Positions 22,301-35,900 of a stretch of 64,000 nucleotides of DNA are shown here, piece by piece. The notes under the pieces were generated by a model, which saw nothing but the letters and a program-made list of their open reading frames with translations, was not told the origin of the DNA and searched no databases. The stretch covers positions 62,001-126,000 of the forward strand of contig NW_025316728.1 in assembly GCF_910594005.1 (NCBI RefSeq), in the 5' to 3' direction. A program made the translations under genes and the position numbers. Within the stretch, counting starts at the first letter, position 1. Each line of letters starts with the position of its first letter. Origin of the DNA: Cervus elaphus. Its lineage: Eukaryota; Chordata; Mammalia; Artiodactyla; Cervidae.

Positions 22301-25300
22301 CTGCACTGAGTCTGTGGCATCCTCAGCGCCCCAGATATCCTCCCCCTGGGCAGCAACAGGACCCGAGTTCCCTGTACAGAGAGTGGTCCAAGTGCCCACA
22401 GTTTCAGCCTAGGCTGACCAGACAGATGGAAGTGGAATGGAGGCGGGACCAGGTGTCTGCCTGCCCTGCCCCAACCCCCTGGCAAGCTGCTGCCCAAGCT
22501 CAGCCCCCATATCCAAAAAGGGCAGGTGGCTGACCCCTGAGGTGAAGCTCTGTAGCATCAGAGACGGCACAGGGAATGCAAATGAGCACAGTGAAAAGCA
22601 GGTCAAACTGAGGCCACAGGGCACCAGGGCACTCTGCAAAACCCCTTCACCTTTTCTGTGTGCCTGGAAATTTTCATAAGATGTTAAAAGGAAAAAACAC
22701 TGCAATGGGAAAATATCAACTGTGAGGGAAAATTTACTGTCAAGTGGGGACAAAATCATCACAAAACAGCATTATCACACAAGCCTGTTTACAGTAATAA
22801 AGAATGCCTGCATGCCACGGACAACTCTAGGCAAGGCCTGTGAGTGCTGGCCGTAGTTATTTTGGGATGGTGGGGCCCCATTGACTTTTAGTCTCATTAT
22901 GCTTTCCCCTGCATTTCCAGTTGTTTTACAGTCCACTTGGTAATCAGAACACAGCTGTTAAAACTGTTTAAGAATTGCCTTTTCACAGCCTACTTTATTT
23001 AAAACATGCAAGGCTGTTTACAGCAGAACATTTGGAAACAAGTCTGTTGTGGTTTTCAAAACAATTGAGAATGCAGTTGGACTTGGAAGACTTGAGTTTT
23101 GGTCTTGGAGCAGTTTGGGTACCGGAAACCCATTCAAGGTCACTCCACCCTAAACCTGTCTCTGGGTGGGGACCAGTCTCCAGGGACCTGCTTGAAGCCC
23201 GCTCACACTCAGGCTCACAGAGAGGGAACTGTTCAGCTGGGACTGTGTGTCACTGAGATGTCCAAAGAGAGGGCAGGGGAGGTGGGGGAGGCAAGGGGGC
23301 TGCAGCTATGGCTCACATCCTCATGCATTCCACCGTGGCACTCAGAACTACTGCCTGGGCCTTTGCCATTTGCTGTGTGAGTACACAAAGCTTCCCCATC
23401 CACAGCCCCCCAGTTTGGGGAGGTCACTCTGGACGGCTGGAATGAGCTGACAGGGACTCAGGGCAACTCTGTTCCCCAGCAGAGCTGCCCAGACAGGTGC
23501 ATACATGTAACCTCCACCCCAGGAAGGCAACACCCAGACTCACACATCACTCTGGGTGGTGTAGATATGATCAAAGAGGGACTCAATGGCCATCCACTTG
23601 ACTGGGATCCGACCCTAAGGAAGGAGTGAAAGAAAGGCATTAACGTTGCTCTGAGATCCTAGGAACTGGTGTGTGTGGGGGACACATCTCAGGCTCTTTC
23701 AGCTCTTAGGGAACACTGAGTAATGACTCCAGTGTGTTCCTGGGTAGAGGCCAGCAGCCCAGCCTCACAGGGGCTGGAGTCCTAGCCCCGCCTTCCTAGG
23801 CTTGGCTGAGACCCCCGAGGGAGTCAGTCGGCCTGCCCACAGCTATACAAGGTGTGCTGGTCATGCACCACATCCCAAGGAATTGATGCTAAGTGCAAGC
23901 CAGGCCCCACTGTGGTCACTTCTCGGGAGATCAGGGGCACTGCACCCTGGGTGCTGCCCAGTGGGTAGGCTGGAAGCACTTCCATCAAGATCTCCCCTGA
24001 TTTCTGAGGGTGAAGGGGTCTGGGAAGCCAACATCCAGTGTTTCCATCTTGGGAATTTCTGACACAAATGAACACACTAAAGGCCTTTCTAAGAAGCTCT
24101 GAGCGAAGAAATCAATGTGAGTGTCTTGAGTCTGATTTTTCCCTTATTTTATCCCAGGGCCCTTTTAGCATCCTCTAAAAGACTGTCCTCCACCATGGAG
24201 AGGCTGGAGTTCAACCTAACAAATCCTTTCTAATGCAACTTAAGAAATAGCTTTTTGGTACAAATAGATCAGCGGGCTTTCCTGGTGGCTCAGTGGTAAA
24301 GAATCCACCTGCAGTGCAGGAGATGCGGGTTTGATCCATGGGTCAGGAAGATACCCTGGAGGAGGAAATGGCAACCCACTCCAGTATTCTTGCCTGGGGA
24401 ATTCCATAGACAGAGGATCCTGCTGGGCTACAGTCCATGGGTCGCAAAGAGTCAGACACGACTGATCGATTAAACAACAACAAACAGGTCAGCATCAAGG
24501 CACAATCAATTAAAAAAAAGGCATTTGCTTTGGATTTTAATGCATTTATTGTACTTCTTTTTTTTTTTTTAAAGTACTATTTAGGATTCATACCCTACAT
24601 GAAGTGTGACTGCTTCGAGGGTGTGTGTTTCTAACAATGCAACCTGCAGGCTGTGCTCTCAGGGGCCGAGCTTGGGCACCTTGTGCTTCCTTGCTGGGTG
24701 ACACAGGGCCTTCCCGAGGACCAGTGCATCAACAGGAAGTTCCATCCAGCCCCCTCCACGGGGTAGGGAGCACCCCTCTCCACTTCCCCTTCAGCACTTC
24801 TAAGATGTGCTGTCACAACAGAAACCCCACAAGAAATCAAATGTCATCCTCACAGCCCCAGGAGCACCTGGGCTTCACTCGCCCCTCAGAGCAAAGCTGA
24901 AGTGTATGTCGTGGCTTTCTGTGTTTTTCTTTTTGAGCAGCATCTGTTCTGAATGCCAGCTTAGCTGTGTGTCTTGAGGGGGCCTGTGATCTTCCCTGTC
25001 TAGTCTGTCACAGGGAGGCTACTAGAAAGGGGTTGGGAGGATAGCAGCACCAAGAAAGTCAAGACCAATGTCACAGGGAAGGGGACCATACCAGGGAACC
25101 AGGTTTCCCAAGAAGGTCCCCGAACCACCTGTTTTAGTGACTTGGAAAAAGCTTCCCAAATCTCTACACTGTAACTCTGGACTTTGTCTCCAGGATCCTC
25201 CTGATTGCCTTCCAAACTCACTTAGTCAGCCGTTCCTAGGCCCTTGGACCAGGAGCATACCCTGCTGTAAAGTGGTTCAATCCTTTCTGTAAAGAATGAC

Positions 25301-26877
25301 TAGCAAGCTTGGGTTTAATTCATTTCTTTTCCCCAAGCAAAGGACTAAAGTTACACAGAAAGTAAAACAGTGACCTTCACTCTGCAGCAGTGAGAGGAGC
25401 AACTGCAGACAAGAAGATTGTTATTTCTGCAGTGGTGGGTGACCTTTAGAAGTGATAGTGATGAAAAGTGAGAGAAGCTGCAGGAACCCCACTCCCAGCA
25501 GGGAGCTCCAAAACAGCACGTGTGGCTGTGAGGAAGAGAAGGAACAGGCTCAAGACTGAGTCCTGCTCTGGGTCTCTGGGGACCCAGGACTAGGAAAGAG
25601 TTCGGGGATGAGGACTGGAAGTTTGCACTCTAAAAACCCGCTTTATCTTCCTCAGATCAAAATCTGTCCCCACCCTGTGGGCTCCCTGACCATGCCCTCT
25701 GCCCTCAGGCCATCACACCCCAGAGCCTGGTACCTTGCTCCTCTTCACGTAGGAATCCTCTTCATAAACATCTCGGGACAGACCAAAATCTGAGATTTTC
25801 ATCCTGTGGCCCTCGGCTACCAGGATGTTTCTGGCTGCCAAGTCCCGATGGACAAGCTGTGGAAAAGACAACAGCAGGGACCCCTGAACCCCGGGCCAAT
25901 CGCTGGCGGAGGGGGCGCGGGGCTGGGGCGGCACGCACCTTCATCTCAGCCAGGTACTGGATCCCTTGTGAGATCTGCCAGGCAAAGGAGACAAGGTCGC
26001 CCATGGTCAGGGCCTGCTCCTCCAGGTTGTCCAGGTAACTGGAGTTGCGGCTGCCCCCGCTGCCCACGTAGCCAGGTCCCGCCTTGCGGCTCTCTCGGAG
26101 GAAGCCCCGCAGGGAGCCGTACTTGGCATACTCCACGATGAGGAGCAGTGGCCCTAGGGGCAGAGCAGTAGGTACGTGGGCTGGCTGCTTAGGTGACCCT
26201 GGGCAGGCAGAAGTTGGGCCAGCACGGGGCAATCGCTTCCAGCAGCCTGAGGACTCAAGCCTCAGCTCACTCTCCCATCACTCTGCTCTCCACCTTGCAG
26301 CACTATGTTACTTCAGTCATGTCTGACTCTTTGTGACCCTATAGACTGTAGCCTGCCAAGCTCCTCTGTCCATGGGATTTTCCAGGCAAGAAGAGTGGAG
26401 TAGGTTGTCATGTCCCCCTCCAAGGGATCTTCCTGACTCAGGGATTGAACCCAAGTCTTTTACATCTCCTGCATTGGCAGGCAGGTTCTTTATCACTAGT
26501 GCCACTTGGGAAGCTCCTCCATCTTGCAGGGGCTTTGGATTCCAAAGCCAGCTGCCTGGACAGTTGACCACAACCTCTTTCCTGGGTGTCCAGGGCAAGC
26601 AGTCACTGCATTTGAAGCTGCCCTGGGAGATAACCACTGCTGCTCGGATGTCAGGAACTTTCTGTACCCCTGGTCTTGCCACAGTATGGCCTGGGGACAG
26701 CTGATGGAGGCAGAGGTTCTGGACTGCCCCTGGCCACCCTCTCCCTGCCCTGCCTGCTCTCAGGCCACAGTCCTCCCCGAGGCCCGGCCCTGAGTGCTAC
26801 TGGTGCCCCTGCTGCTCTCTCCCTGTCGGCCTCCCATCTCCCTCACACCCGAAATACACATGCACCCACGCGCACAT

Positions 26878-26908
<31 letters not shown>

Positions 26909-29900
26909 GTGGGAGGCCCCCAGGGTGGCAAAGCAGTTTTGGAAGACTAATAGAGCAAAATGCTCTTATGTGAAAAATGATCTGCCATTGCCTTTGCCAC
27001 CCCAGGCTGGGGTGGGGTTGAGATCACCTGGAGGTTATGGCATATCTAGTAGGTGCCCAGGAGACACTGCTCATCTCTGGACTTCCCTGTCTTAAGGGCT
27101 CAGCCTGGGGCAGGGTGCTGACAACCAGGATGTCGCCAGAGACCCCAGGGAACACTCCTGTGGCAGCCCTCATGGTCCACTGACACACAAGTTTCAGGCA
27201 AGAGCCAGAGAAACCATGCTTCCAGGAAGAGAGAGGACAGGTGCCAGAGAAGAAAAGGATGGGGATGAGGGAGAATGCAGAATGGAGCAGCCCAGAGCCC
27301 CTGGCTTGTGCCCAGCAGCTGCTAGTCCCCGGCTGGTCTTACCATCCTGGCTGCAGGCCCCGTACAGCTTGATGACTTGCGGGTGGTTGACCTGCTTCAG
27401 GAGGTTGAACTCTGATAGCAGGTCCCACAGCTCGCTTGGGGAGGCATTCTCTGAAATGCACAGAAACAAAGCAGGTCACAAAGTCCCTGCTACCACCATG
27501 CTGGGTCACAGGCGCAAACGAGGGGTCTACACAGACTTGTCTCCTTCCCAGACATCCTACTCAGGTTCAGACTGAGGCCTGCCAGGACCTCACTGCTTGG
27601 AGCTACTCTCAGCCCATGGGAGGGTCAACAGCGGCCTCAATTGCCTACAGGGAGTAAGAACCAGAGGAGCGCACTTCCATGTGAGCAGAGTCTTTCCATG
27701 GAAAGCCTTCTGGGCTGGGCTATGCATGCAAATGGCATTATTTCCCTGCAATCACCATCTCTCAAAGACAGTGGCGTTAACCCTTCATTAACCCTTCTGG
27801 GGAGGTAAAGGGACTCCCTGGTGTCCCCAAACACCTGCCAACCAAGCACTTGGCAAAGGGGGGTGAGGCCCTGGAGAAAGGTGAAGGCCATGAGACTTCA
27901 CAGAAGTCGTCTTGCCATGCTGAGTGTGTGTTTTCCAAGGGCAGAGATAGTTGTGCTCAGGAGCTTGGGTGTGGAGGTCTCCTGGCCAACTGTCCTCCTG
28001 GGTCATGGCCCCACATCCCACTGCCCAGTTGTGCCACTGCCTCTGGCTGTAGACTTGTCTGGAAATGAGAAGACAGCTGCAAGATGGGGCATTGGAACCC
28101 TTTGGACCACACATGAGTGACCCAGGGCCAGTCTCACTGTGCCCTCTTAGGGCCTGGGGTCTCATAGACAAGGGGCAACCCCAGTCTGAGGGCCTGGGTA
28201 AGTACACAAAAGTACCCGGCACTGCATGGCTCCCCGACTGCTGAACATCAGAGTGCATCAGCCTAAAATGTGCCCATCACATGGCCACTGGGCCCTCAGT
28301 TGGTCAAGCTGAGGCAGAACTCAGCCATGGCAGAGGACTGTCTACCCAGTCCCTGCTGAGAAGCAGCAGTGAGGATACCCAGCATGTGCTAAGACTGGGG
28401 CAGTGCTGGCCCACTAAGGGCTGGGGGGGATGGGGACTGGGAAAGGCAGGGACCTGGGGGACAGGGGCCAGTCCTTACAGGTGGTCTCTTCACCAGGACC
28501 TCAGTGGACGCTTGGCGAAAGAAATTAATGGGGCAGACTGAGGTGGGGAGAGCTGTCGGTTTTGAACTTAAGGGCTTTTAATTTAAACTCGGATCTTTAC
28601 CCAACATTGATACACAAGCAACATGGCTCTGAAAGCTTTCAAGGGAGGAATGTCTTACCCTGCTTCTCCAGGGACCACACCAGCCCACATCATCCATGGT
28701 GGAGGTCCCTAGACTGCAGCCACTCAAGAAGAGCAGGGGAGGCGTATTGGTTCTTCAGGAGGCAGCAGGCTGATTGCCAGAGTCCTGGCTGTCATAAGGG
28801 CTTCATCCACCCACTGGGGCCCCCGCAGGTGTGAGTGGCAGAGCCCCCTGTGTACTGCCTGGGCACGTACCTTTCAGCATCTTCACAGCCACAGTCGTGT
28901 ACCCTGCTTTGCCTTTCAGCCGAAAGGCTGTGGCCTTGACCACTTTTCCAAATTCACCTTCTCCCAGAGTTTTTCCAAGCACCAAGTTCTTCCGTGGGAA
29001 TTCCCACTTGGGATCCTCCTACATTGGGTTTGAAGGAAAAAGAGAGGGAAGAGAGATGGCGAAGGTAAGAAGAAAGGAAGAAGGCAAGAGCCGGCGGACA
29101 AGCTCCATGTGCAGACGGCCGACTGTCACCTGAAGTGACAGGTGACAGTCACCATGTCCAAGGGCAAGACCCCACAGTCAGGCCCTGAGGTGCCATGACA
29201 AGATGCGTCCCCCCACAGGAAGGCAGGTGTTGCCACAGACTGGCTGGACTCCGTATGCTCATACCCTCACTGGCCTCCATCTACTATAGATGCCCTGGGC
29301 CACCTCAGGCCCAGGGCCTGGTATCTCCAGTGAGAGAGTCAGGGTTTACTCAGCACCCACAGGTGCTCACAGGGGGACCACAGCCTCTTCCCTGGGACTC
29401 AGGCCCAAGCCTCATGGCACCACCTCTGTTTTGGACACCAGGCACTGACAGTGGCCCAGGCTCCAGGACTTCCAAGAGAACTCAAGTGGCAGCTGTGGCC
29501 CCAGTTGCCTACCAGCCCTGCACTCCCAGCTACAGGATGGGGTGTCAAGAACACCTTCCTGGTGTGGCAGCCTCTAGAAAGTTACCACTGTGCCCCTCAG
29601 GTACCCCCCCATCCCTCCCTGACAATGTGTGGAAGTCTGCTCCTCCCACAGCCCAGCCACTGGCCAGAACTTGCACACACCGGCCTTCCCAACACACCAT
29701 GCCCACTGAAGACCCCTCTGGGGTGGGGTCTTCCCAGACCCCAAGACTGGCTCGAAGACCTGAACTCTGGGGATGCTGAAGCCTGTCTGGAACCTGCCTT
29801 CCCGTCAGCACTGGATGCCCAGGTCCCCAAGTCTTGCTGTGGCTGGGTGTGGGCATGGCTCCAGGGGCTGCTTATGATGTGCCTGGCAGGCTCGCCTAAC

Positions 29901-32900
29901 CCACAGACACACACTGGTGACCCACTGCCCCCCCCCCCAGGGACCAGAACCCTGTGTTCTTACGTCTGGGAGCAGAGGCAGGCTCCTCTAAGCACCACGG
30001 CCAGGGGCGCCTTCCAGCCAGCTCCCCAGGTGTCCTGGTGTCTCAGCTTCCCCAATAACCCATGTTGTTTGTTCTTTAAGTTGCAAAAGAGGCAGTCGTG
30101 TCTGACTCCCATGGACTGTAGCCAGGCTCCTCTGTCCATGAGATTCTCCAGTCAAGAATACTGGAGTGGGTTGCCATTTCCTCCTCTACCAAGAATCCAT
30201 AGTCAGGCTCAAAGGTGACAACAGAGTCACCACCACCCTGGTGTCCACACTGCACTGGATAACAGCTGACTGCACATAAAGACTGGGCTAAGAGGGGATA
30301 TCTCTCATTTGTTTCTCTTTAAAAGTGCTAAAACCCCAAAGTGTCCTCCCCACTTTATGTAAGACAGAACTAAGGCCAAAGGGTCGAATAATGTGTCTAA
30401 GACCTCAGAGCTGGTCAGTGTGGTCCTGGGCCTCCGGCCCAGCTCTGGCTTCTCTGCACTCTGGGCTAGAGGCTGAAAGTGGTCCGTGGCCCCCCCCCCC
30501 CCACAGAAGAACCTCTCTCATTGTGTGTCTCAGCACAAACCGTCAGGGCATATAAGGGAATCAAATGGCTCGTCCCTGGGCCACGAGGGCCATTCCCAGA
30601 TGTGGTGGCCACAGAGGCCTCCTTCCTGACTTTGCTGGTTCCAAACACTCAGCAGGTGGGAGGTCTCCAGCCCCCAGTCCCCATAGTATTTCAGTCTCCT
30701 CAGCAAAAACACTGGAGGGCAGACAGGCGGAGGAGCAGCCTGGCCGGGCAGGAGGTGGTGTCTGAGCCTCCCACACTAACTGCAGGCCCAGACCATGTCA
30801 TGGAGGAGGAGGCTTGGGCTGATTCTCCCCTCTTGGCAGGCCAGTCACAGAGTCCTGGGGCCAGGCTCCCCTGATGGTGCCTGAGAGGCCTCTCAGCAAC
30901 CCCACTCTCCAAGCCACAGACAGAATCCCCTCCTGGCTGCGGCCAGGCCCCCCACCTGCCAGTCTCTCTCGCCTGGATGGGGACAGTGTTTCATCATGGG
31001 GCTCCTACCCAACAGACTCCCCAGCAGAGCGACCCGTGGAAATGAAGGCAGAACATCAGCCTCCAGCCCTAGGGTGGTCCTACCTTCTGAGAATAAAACC
31101 CACACACTCCTCCTCAGGGCCTCCCCCAAGGCTGCATCCTCCAGCACTTGGGGCCTCCGTAGGAGATATCTTAGGTGGGTACAGCATGGCCTGCCCTCTC
31201 CTTGGAGCCTAATGGCCCAGATCTCAGTCATTTAAATCCACACCCATCCTTTTCCACACTGATTCACGCTCTCTGCCCCACCCCTGCCTTCTGCCCTCCC
31301 TGAAAGACATCTCGGTGGAGGTTAGAAGACAGCTGGAAGCTCACGAGGTCCTCCTGGCAGGCAAGGATGCAACAACCCCAAGGGCCCTGCCCCTTCTGTC
31401 CCCCCCTCCTTCCCCAGCTGCCCTAGACCAGAGGCTACCCACATGGCTACCTGGAAGGGCTGCCTCCCTGGCCCTGCTGCCACATGGAGAACCTCACCGG
31501 GAACTTGAAGGTGTCCACTGAGACCTGGTTCTCCATGGAGTCCAGAGAGGGCCGGCAGGCACCAGATGAGGAGTAGCTGACCGGAAAAGCTTGGGCGGGT
31601 CGACAGAAGGTCATCTCAGCCGAGGCAATGGGCGGCTTGTGGGCATTCTTGCGGTAGCGGTGGATGCAGAAGGTGGACAGCAGCACAGACAGCAGCACAG
31701 ATACGATGGAGAAGACCACAGCTGCCGTGATCACTGTGCAGCAGAGGTCATCACGCAGGGTGTCTGCGGGCGAGTAGGGGCTGTGAGAGTAGACACCCCA
31801 CAAGGGGGACCCCCAATACCCAACAGAGCCACACCTGTGACAGCCAGGAAGTGGCTGCTGTGACCGACTGTGAGCTGCCTGCCAACACTCCTGACCCATG
31901 GCAGGTACTGTTCTGTATGTTTTTGCTACAAGAGACTATTATTGCCCTTTTCTGGAAGGAATGAGCATTTATAAACATCCTGCCTGAGGTCACACACCAG
32001 AGGTTGTGCACCCCTGCACCTCCCCCACCCTGGAACGTTGCACTGAAGCCAGAGGCCCAGGGGCCCGGGGGGTGGGAGAAGTTCTTCTCCTGCATTCCTA
32101 ATATCTTCTGTATTTTCTTCATGTTCAATATATAGTGGAGAGGAAAGACAAGTGGCCCAGGATCTGGGCCATGCAATGACCACCCAAATGCCAGAAAAGC
32201 TCCCCATGTGTTCAGTGGGGCCCCCCTGTTCTAGAAGAAGCACCTGGAGGGTGCTGGGAGGGGGGACCCAGCTGGCCAATGCCACAGGCCCAGGAAAGGC
32301 TCTACACAGGCACAGTCTGAGGAGATGCTGAGCTATTTGGTGGAATAACTAGTTTTCCAGCCCAATCTTTATTATAGAACTTGAGGCCAGGGAATTCTTT
32401 GGTGGTCCAGCAGTTAGGACAAGGAGCTTTCACGGCTGTGGCCAAGATTCAATCCCTGGTTGGGCACCTAAGATCCCATAAGCCTTGCCAAAAAAAAAAA
32501 AAAGGAACTTCGGGCCACAAGGCAGTCTTAGTAGCCTTGAGCCAGCTCCTTGTCTGCACACATGGGGGAACCAAGACCCCAGGGAAGGAGGAAGATCTCC
32601 TAGGTTTCTCTTCCTTCCTGCAATCTTCTCCCTTGCTCCCTGGAGGCTCAGGGAGGTGTGGGGATCCCGGCCAGCTGTGCCCCCCACCCCCCCACCCCCA
32701 ATGCACCTTGGCTATCCTCCGGCTCGCAGAAGCACTTCTTCTTCTCAGGGAAGCAGTTGCAGATACCGAAGCCAGCTTTAATCCCCCGGCGCTCCCCAGG
32801 TTCGTGCCCACCAATGATGCTGCCGCCCCCTGAGGACAGACACCACCCACTCAGCAGCCCACTCTCAGCCTCCAGGGGGACCTGGCCAGCCAGGACCACC

Positions 32901-35900
32901 AGACAGGATCATGAGAGGCCCCTCCCCACCTGATGTCAGCACTCTCACGCCCAGGGAGCACAGTGAGATCAGAAGTCTAGGTCACCCCAGGCAAGAGCCT
33001 CAGCATGCATGCATGTGTGCTAAGTTGCTTCAGTCAGGTCGACTCTTTGCAACACTGTGGACTGTAGCCCACCAAGCTCCTCTGTCCATGAGATTCTCCA
33101 GGCAAAAATACTGGAGTGGGTCACCAGGCCCTTCTTCAGGGGATCTTCCCAATCCAGAGATCAAACCTGCGCATCTCCTACATTGGCAGGTGGGTTTCTT
33201 TACCACTAGCGCCATCTGGGAAGCCCCAGTTGCAGCATGATGAGCCCCCAAACCAGCTCCCTGGCTGCAGCAGGTGAGAGGAGGAACCCACAGGCTGCCC
33301 TGGGCCCAGGTCAAGGTCCACACTTGGTTACTTTTCAGAAGCAGAAAAGGGGCAGAGGGGGCAGCTGGCAGTCAGCAAAACGGGGGACAGGGAGTCGTGC
33401 CCCATGAGTTGGCTAGAGCAACACTGGAAGGGTGTGGGTCAAGCCAGCAAGCTCTAATTTGGGGGGAGGAGCGCCTTTATTAAAAAAAAAATGTTAGGAA
33501 AGGGCTCAGCACGCAAAACCCAGAAGCTTGGCTGGTCTGGCTGAAATGCAGGTGAGAGTCCAAGCCCCTTTAGCTTGTTACTCCCCCCACCCAATCAGGC
33601 TCCTGCTCGCTCAGAGTCACGGTGCAGGCTCATCGGGCTGCTTACGGAGGCAGTCCTTGGGGCAGATGTTGGGGTCTCTGCTCTCCACGGCATCACAGTG
33701 TCCATCGGGGCAGGTCCTGATGCTGGGGGAGCAGGTGGAGAAGTTCCTGGTTATCCCTACAACAAAGAGTGGGCAGTTATGACCACAAGGGAGCAGCTGC
33801 CCTGTTCAGACTGCAGAGCCAGGAGGGTCATACCCCAGGGCCTTCCAGGTCAACCCTGTACCCCACCCCATCCCCTGCAAGGAAGAGCAAACTGAGATCT
33901 GAGCAGAGAAGAATCACACACAGAGCCCTACCAGCAGGGCATCCCTGAGGTACAGGGCAGCCAGGATGGTGGGGGCCAGAGGAGCCAGGCAGTCCCAGAG
34001 CTGTGCCAGGCTCACATCAGAGAGGCCAGAAGAGACCAGATGAGGCTGGGACCCTCTCTAGGCTGCACTGTGGGTGGGACCCTCAGATTGGTGGGCCCAG
34101 CTGGCAGCCAGTTACTGTCCACACCCAAGGCTGCTCAGGTCCCTCCTATTTGGGTCCATGTCCCCTGGGCTGGGAACTCCTGGGTAGAGCCTCTCTGAAG
34201 ACCACTTTGGATATTTTGAATTATTTTAAGGTTTGTGTTTTCATGAAGTAAAGCCAACCATAAATGACATGTCAACAGTGTAGTCTACCTTAATTCCTCC
34301 ACTTCTTGGATGCACAGTAATATTACCAAGAGATCTTCGAAAAGTGTCTGTGAACTATGTGTTTAAAAGCATTGGGTGAATGGGGGAAGAGTGGGGAGAA
34401 GGGATAGTCAGGGAGTTTGGGATACACATGTATACACACTATATTTAAAATAACCAACCAGAACCTACTGTATAGCACATGGAACTCTGCTCAATATGCT
34501 ATAAAAACCTCAACGGAAAAAGGATTCGAAAAAGAATATATACACGTATATGTATACCTGAATCACTATGCTGTACACTGGAAACTGACACAACATTGTT
34601 CATCAACTATGCTCCAATATAACATAAAAAGTTAAAAAAAAAGAGAAGGCATTGGGTGAATATAGTGGCTCAGATAGTAAAGCGTCTGCCTGTAATGCTG
34701 GAGACCTGAGTTTGATCTCTGGCTTGGGACAGTCCCTGGAGAAGGAAATGGCTACCACTCCAGTATTCTTGTCAGAGAATTCCATGGACAGAGGAGCCTG
34801 GTGGGCTACAGTCCACAGAGTCCCAAAGAGTCAGACACGAGTGAGCGACTAACACTTTCAATTTCACATTCACAACTGCACATGTATTTATGTGTATATG
34901 GGTAGAGAAATGGATATATACATGTTAATTACCATCTGGTTTAGGCACCAATACAGAAATTCAGAATTTTAGAATAAAGTAAAAAGAAAACACACACATC
35001 TCAACTTTGGCCCCGACCTTCTCAAGTCCAGAGCGAGCTCAGTCTCAGGCACCTGTGATCCCATCGGTGATAAACAGTTGGAAGGTTCTCTGTTCCCTGC
35101 GCTCGTGACCACCCTCTCCTGGCATCAGGAGCCACGGCAGGGACCAAGCGCAGGGGAGGACTAGATGGGCAGGGGTGGGGGGTGTCACAGAGGCTGGCAG
35201 GGCCTGCATGCACAGACCCTACTCCCCCTCAGCCCCCATCACACTCCCCACCGCCTGGCTCTGCCCAGGGCCTACCTTTGCCATCTCCCTGTCTCCACTC
35301 GCACCTGCCTGTCAGAGAGCCCAGGCCACCGCATTCCTCACATTCGGGCTGCCTCTTGCTGACCACGCAGGACAGGGGGCAGCCAGGCTCTTCAGGCATG
35401 TCTAGGGGTGGCAGAAAGCAGTCATGGGGGGCCAGCCTGCCATGGGCACCCATGGGTGCAGGCAGCACTGGCTGGAGCTGTCCCGAGTTGAGCCCAGAGA
35501 GGAGGCAGTCACTAAACTCTGGGGGCGCAGGGTAGTGAGGGGGCTGCTGGGGGAGGGGTGGCATCATAGTCACACAGCAGGGGCAGCTAAGGGGCTGAGT
35601 ATGGAGTGGGGATGGGAGGTGGCCAGACTCATCCAGGGACACGCAGGACACCCAATTAAACTTGAACTTCAGAGAACAGTGAATACCTGCTTTGTGTAAA
35701 TATGGCCCTAATATCACAGGGACATAGGGGAGTTTGTCTTCTAATTCACTGCAAAGGCTGCACGAGATGTACTTACACCACAATAATTGCTTGTTGTTTA
35801 CCTGAAATTCACACTCAACCTGGGTCCTATATTGTACCTGGCAGCCCTAAAACAAGTGCACAGGTAGGTCCTGCTGACAGAGGCGATGGGCAGCAGCGGC

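Noticed and set aside
29195..30218. Open frames of 194 and 255 codons on the plus strand in intron 11
   Set aside because: GC-rich intron sequence antisense to RET; the longer one ends in a SINE and there is no recognisable protein similarity.
34417..34635. Small open frame at 34417 as a gene
   Set aside because: It lies wholly in a LINE 3' end.
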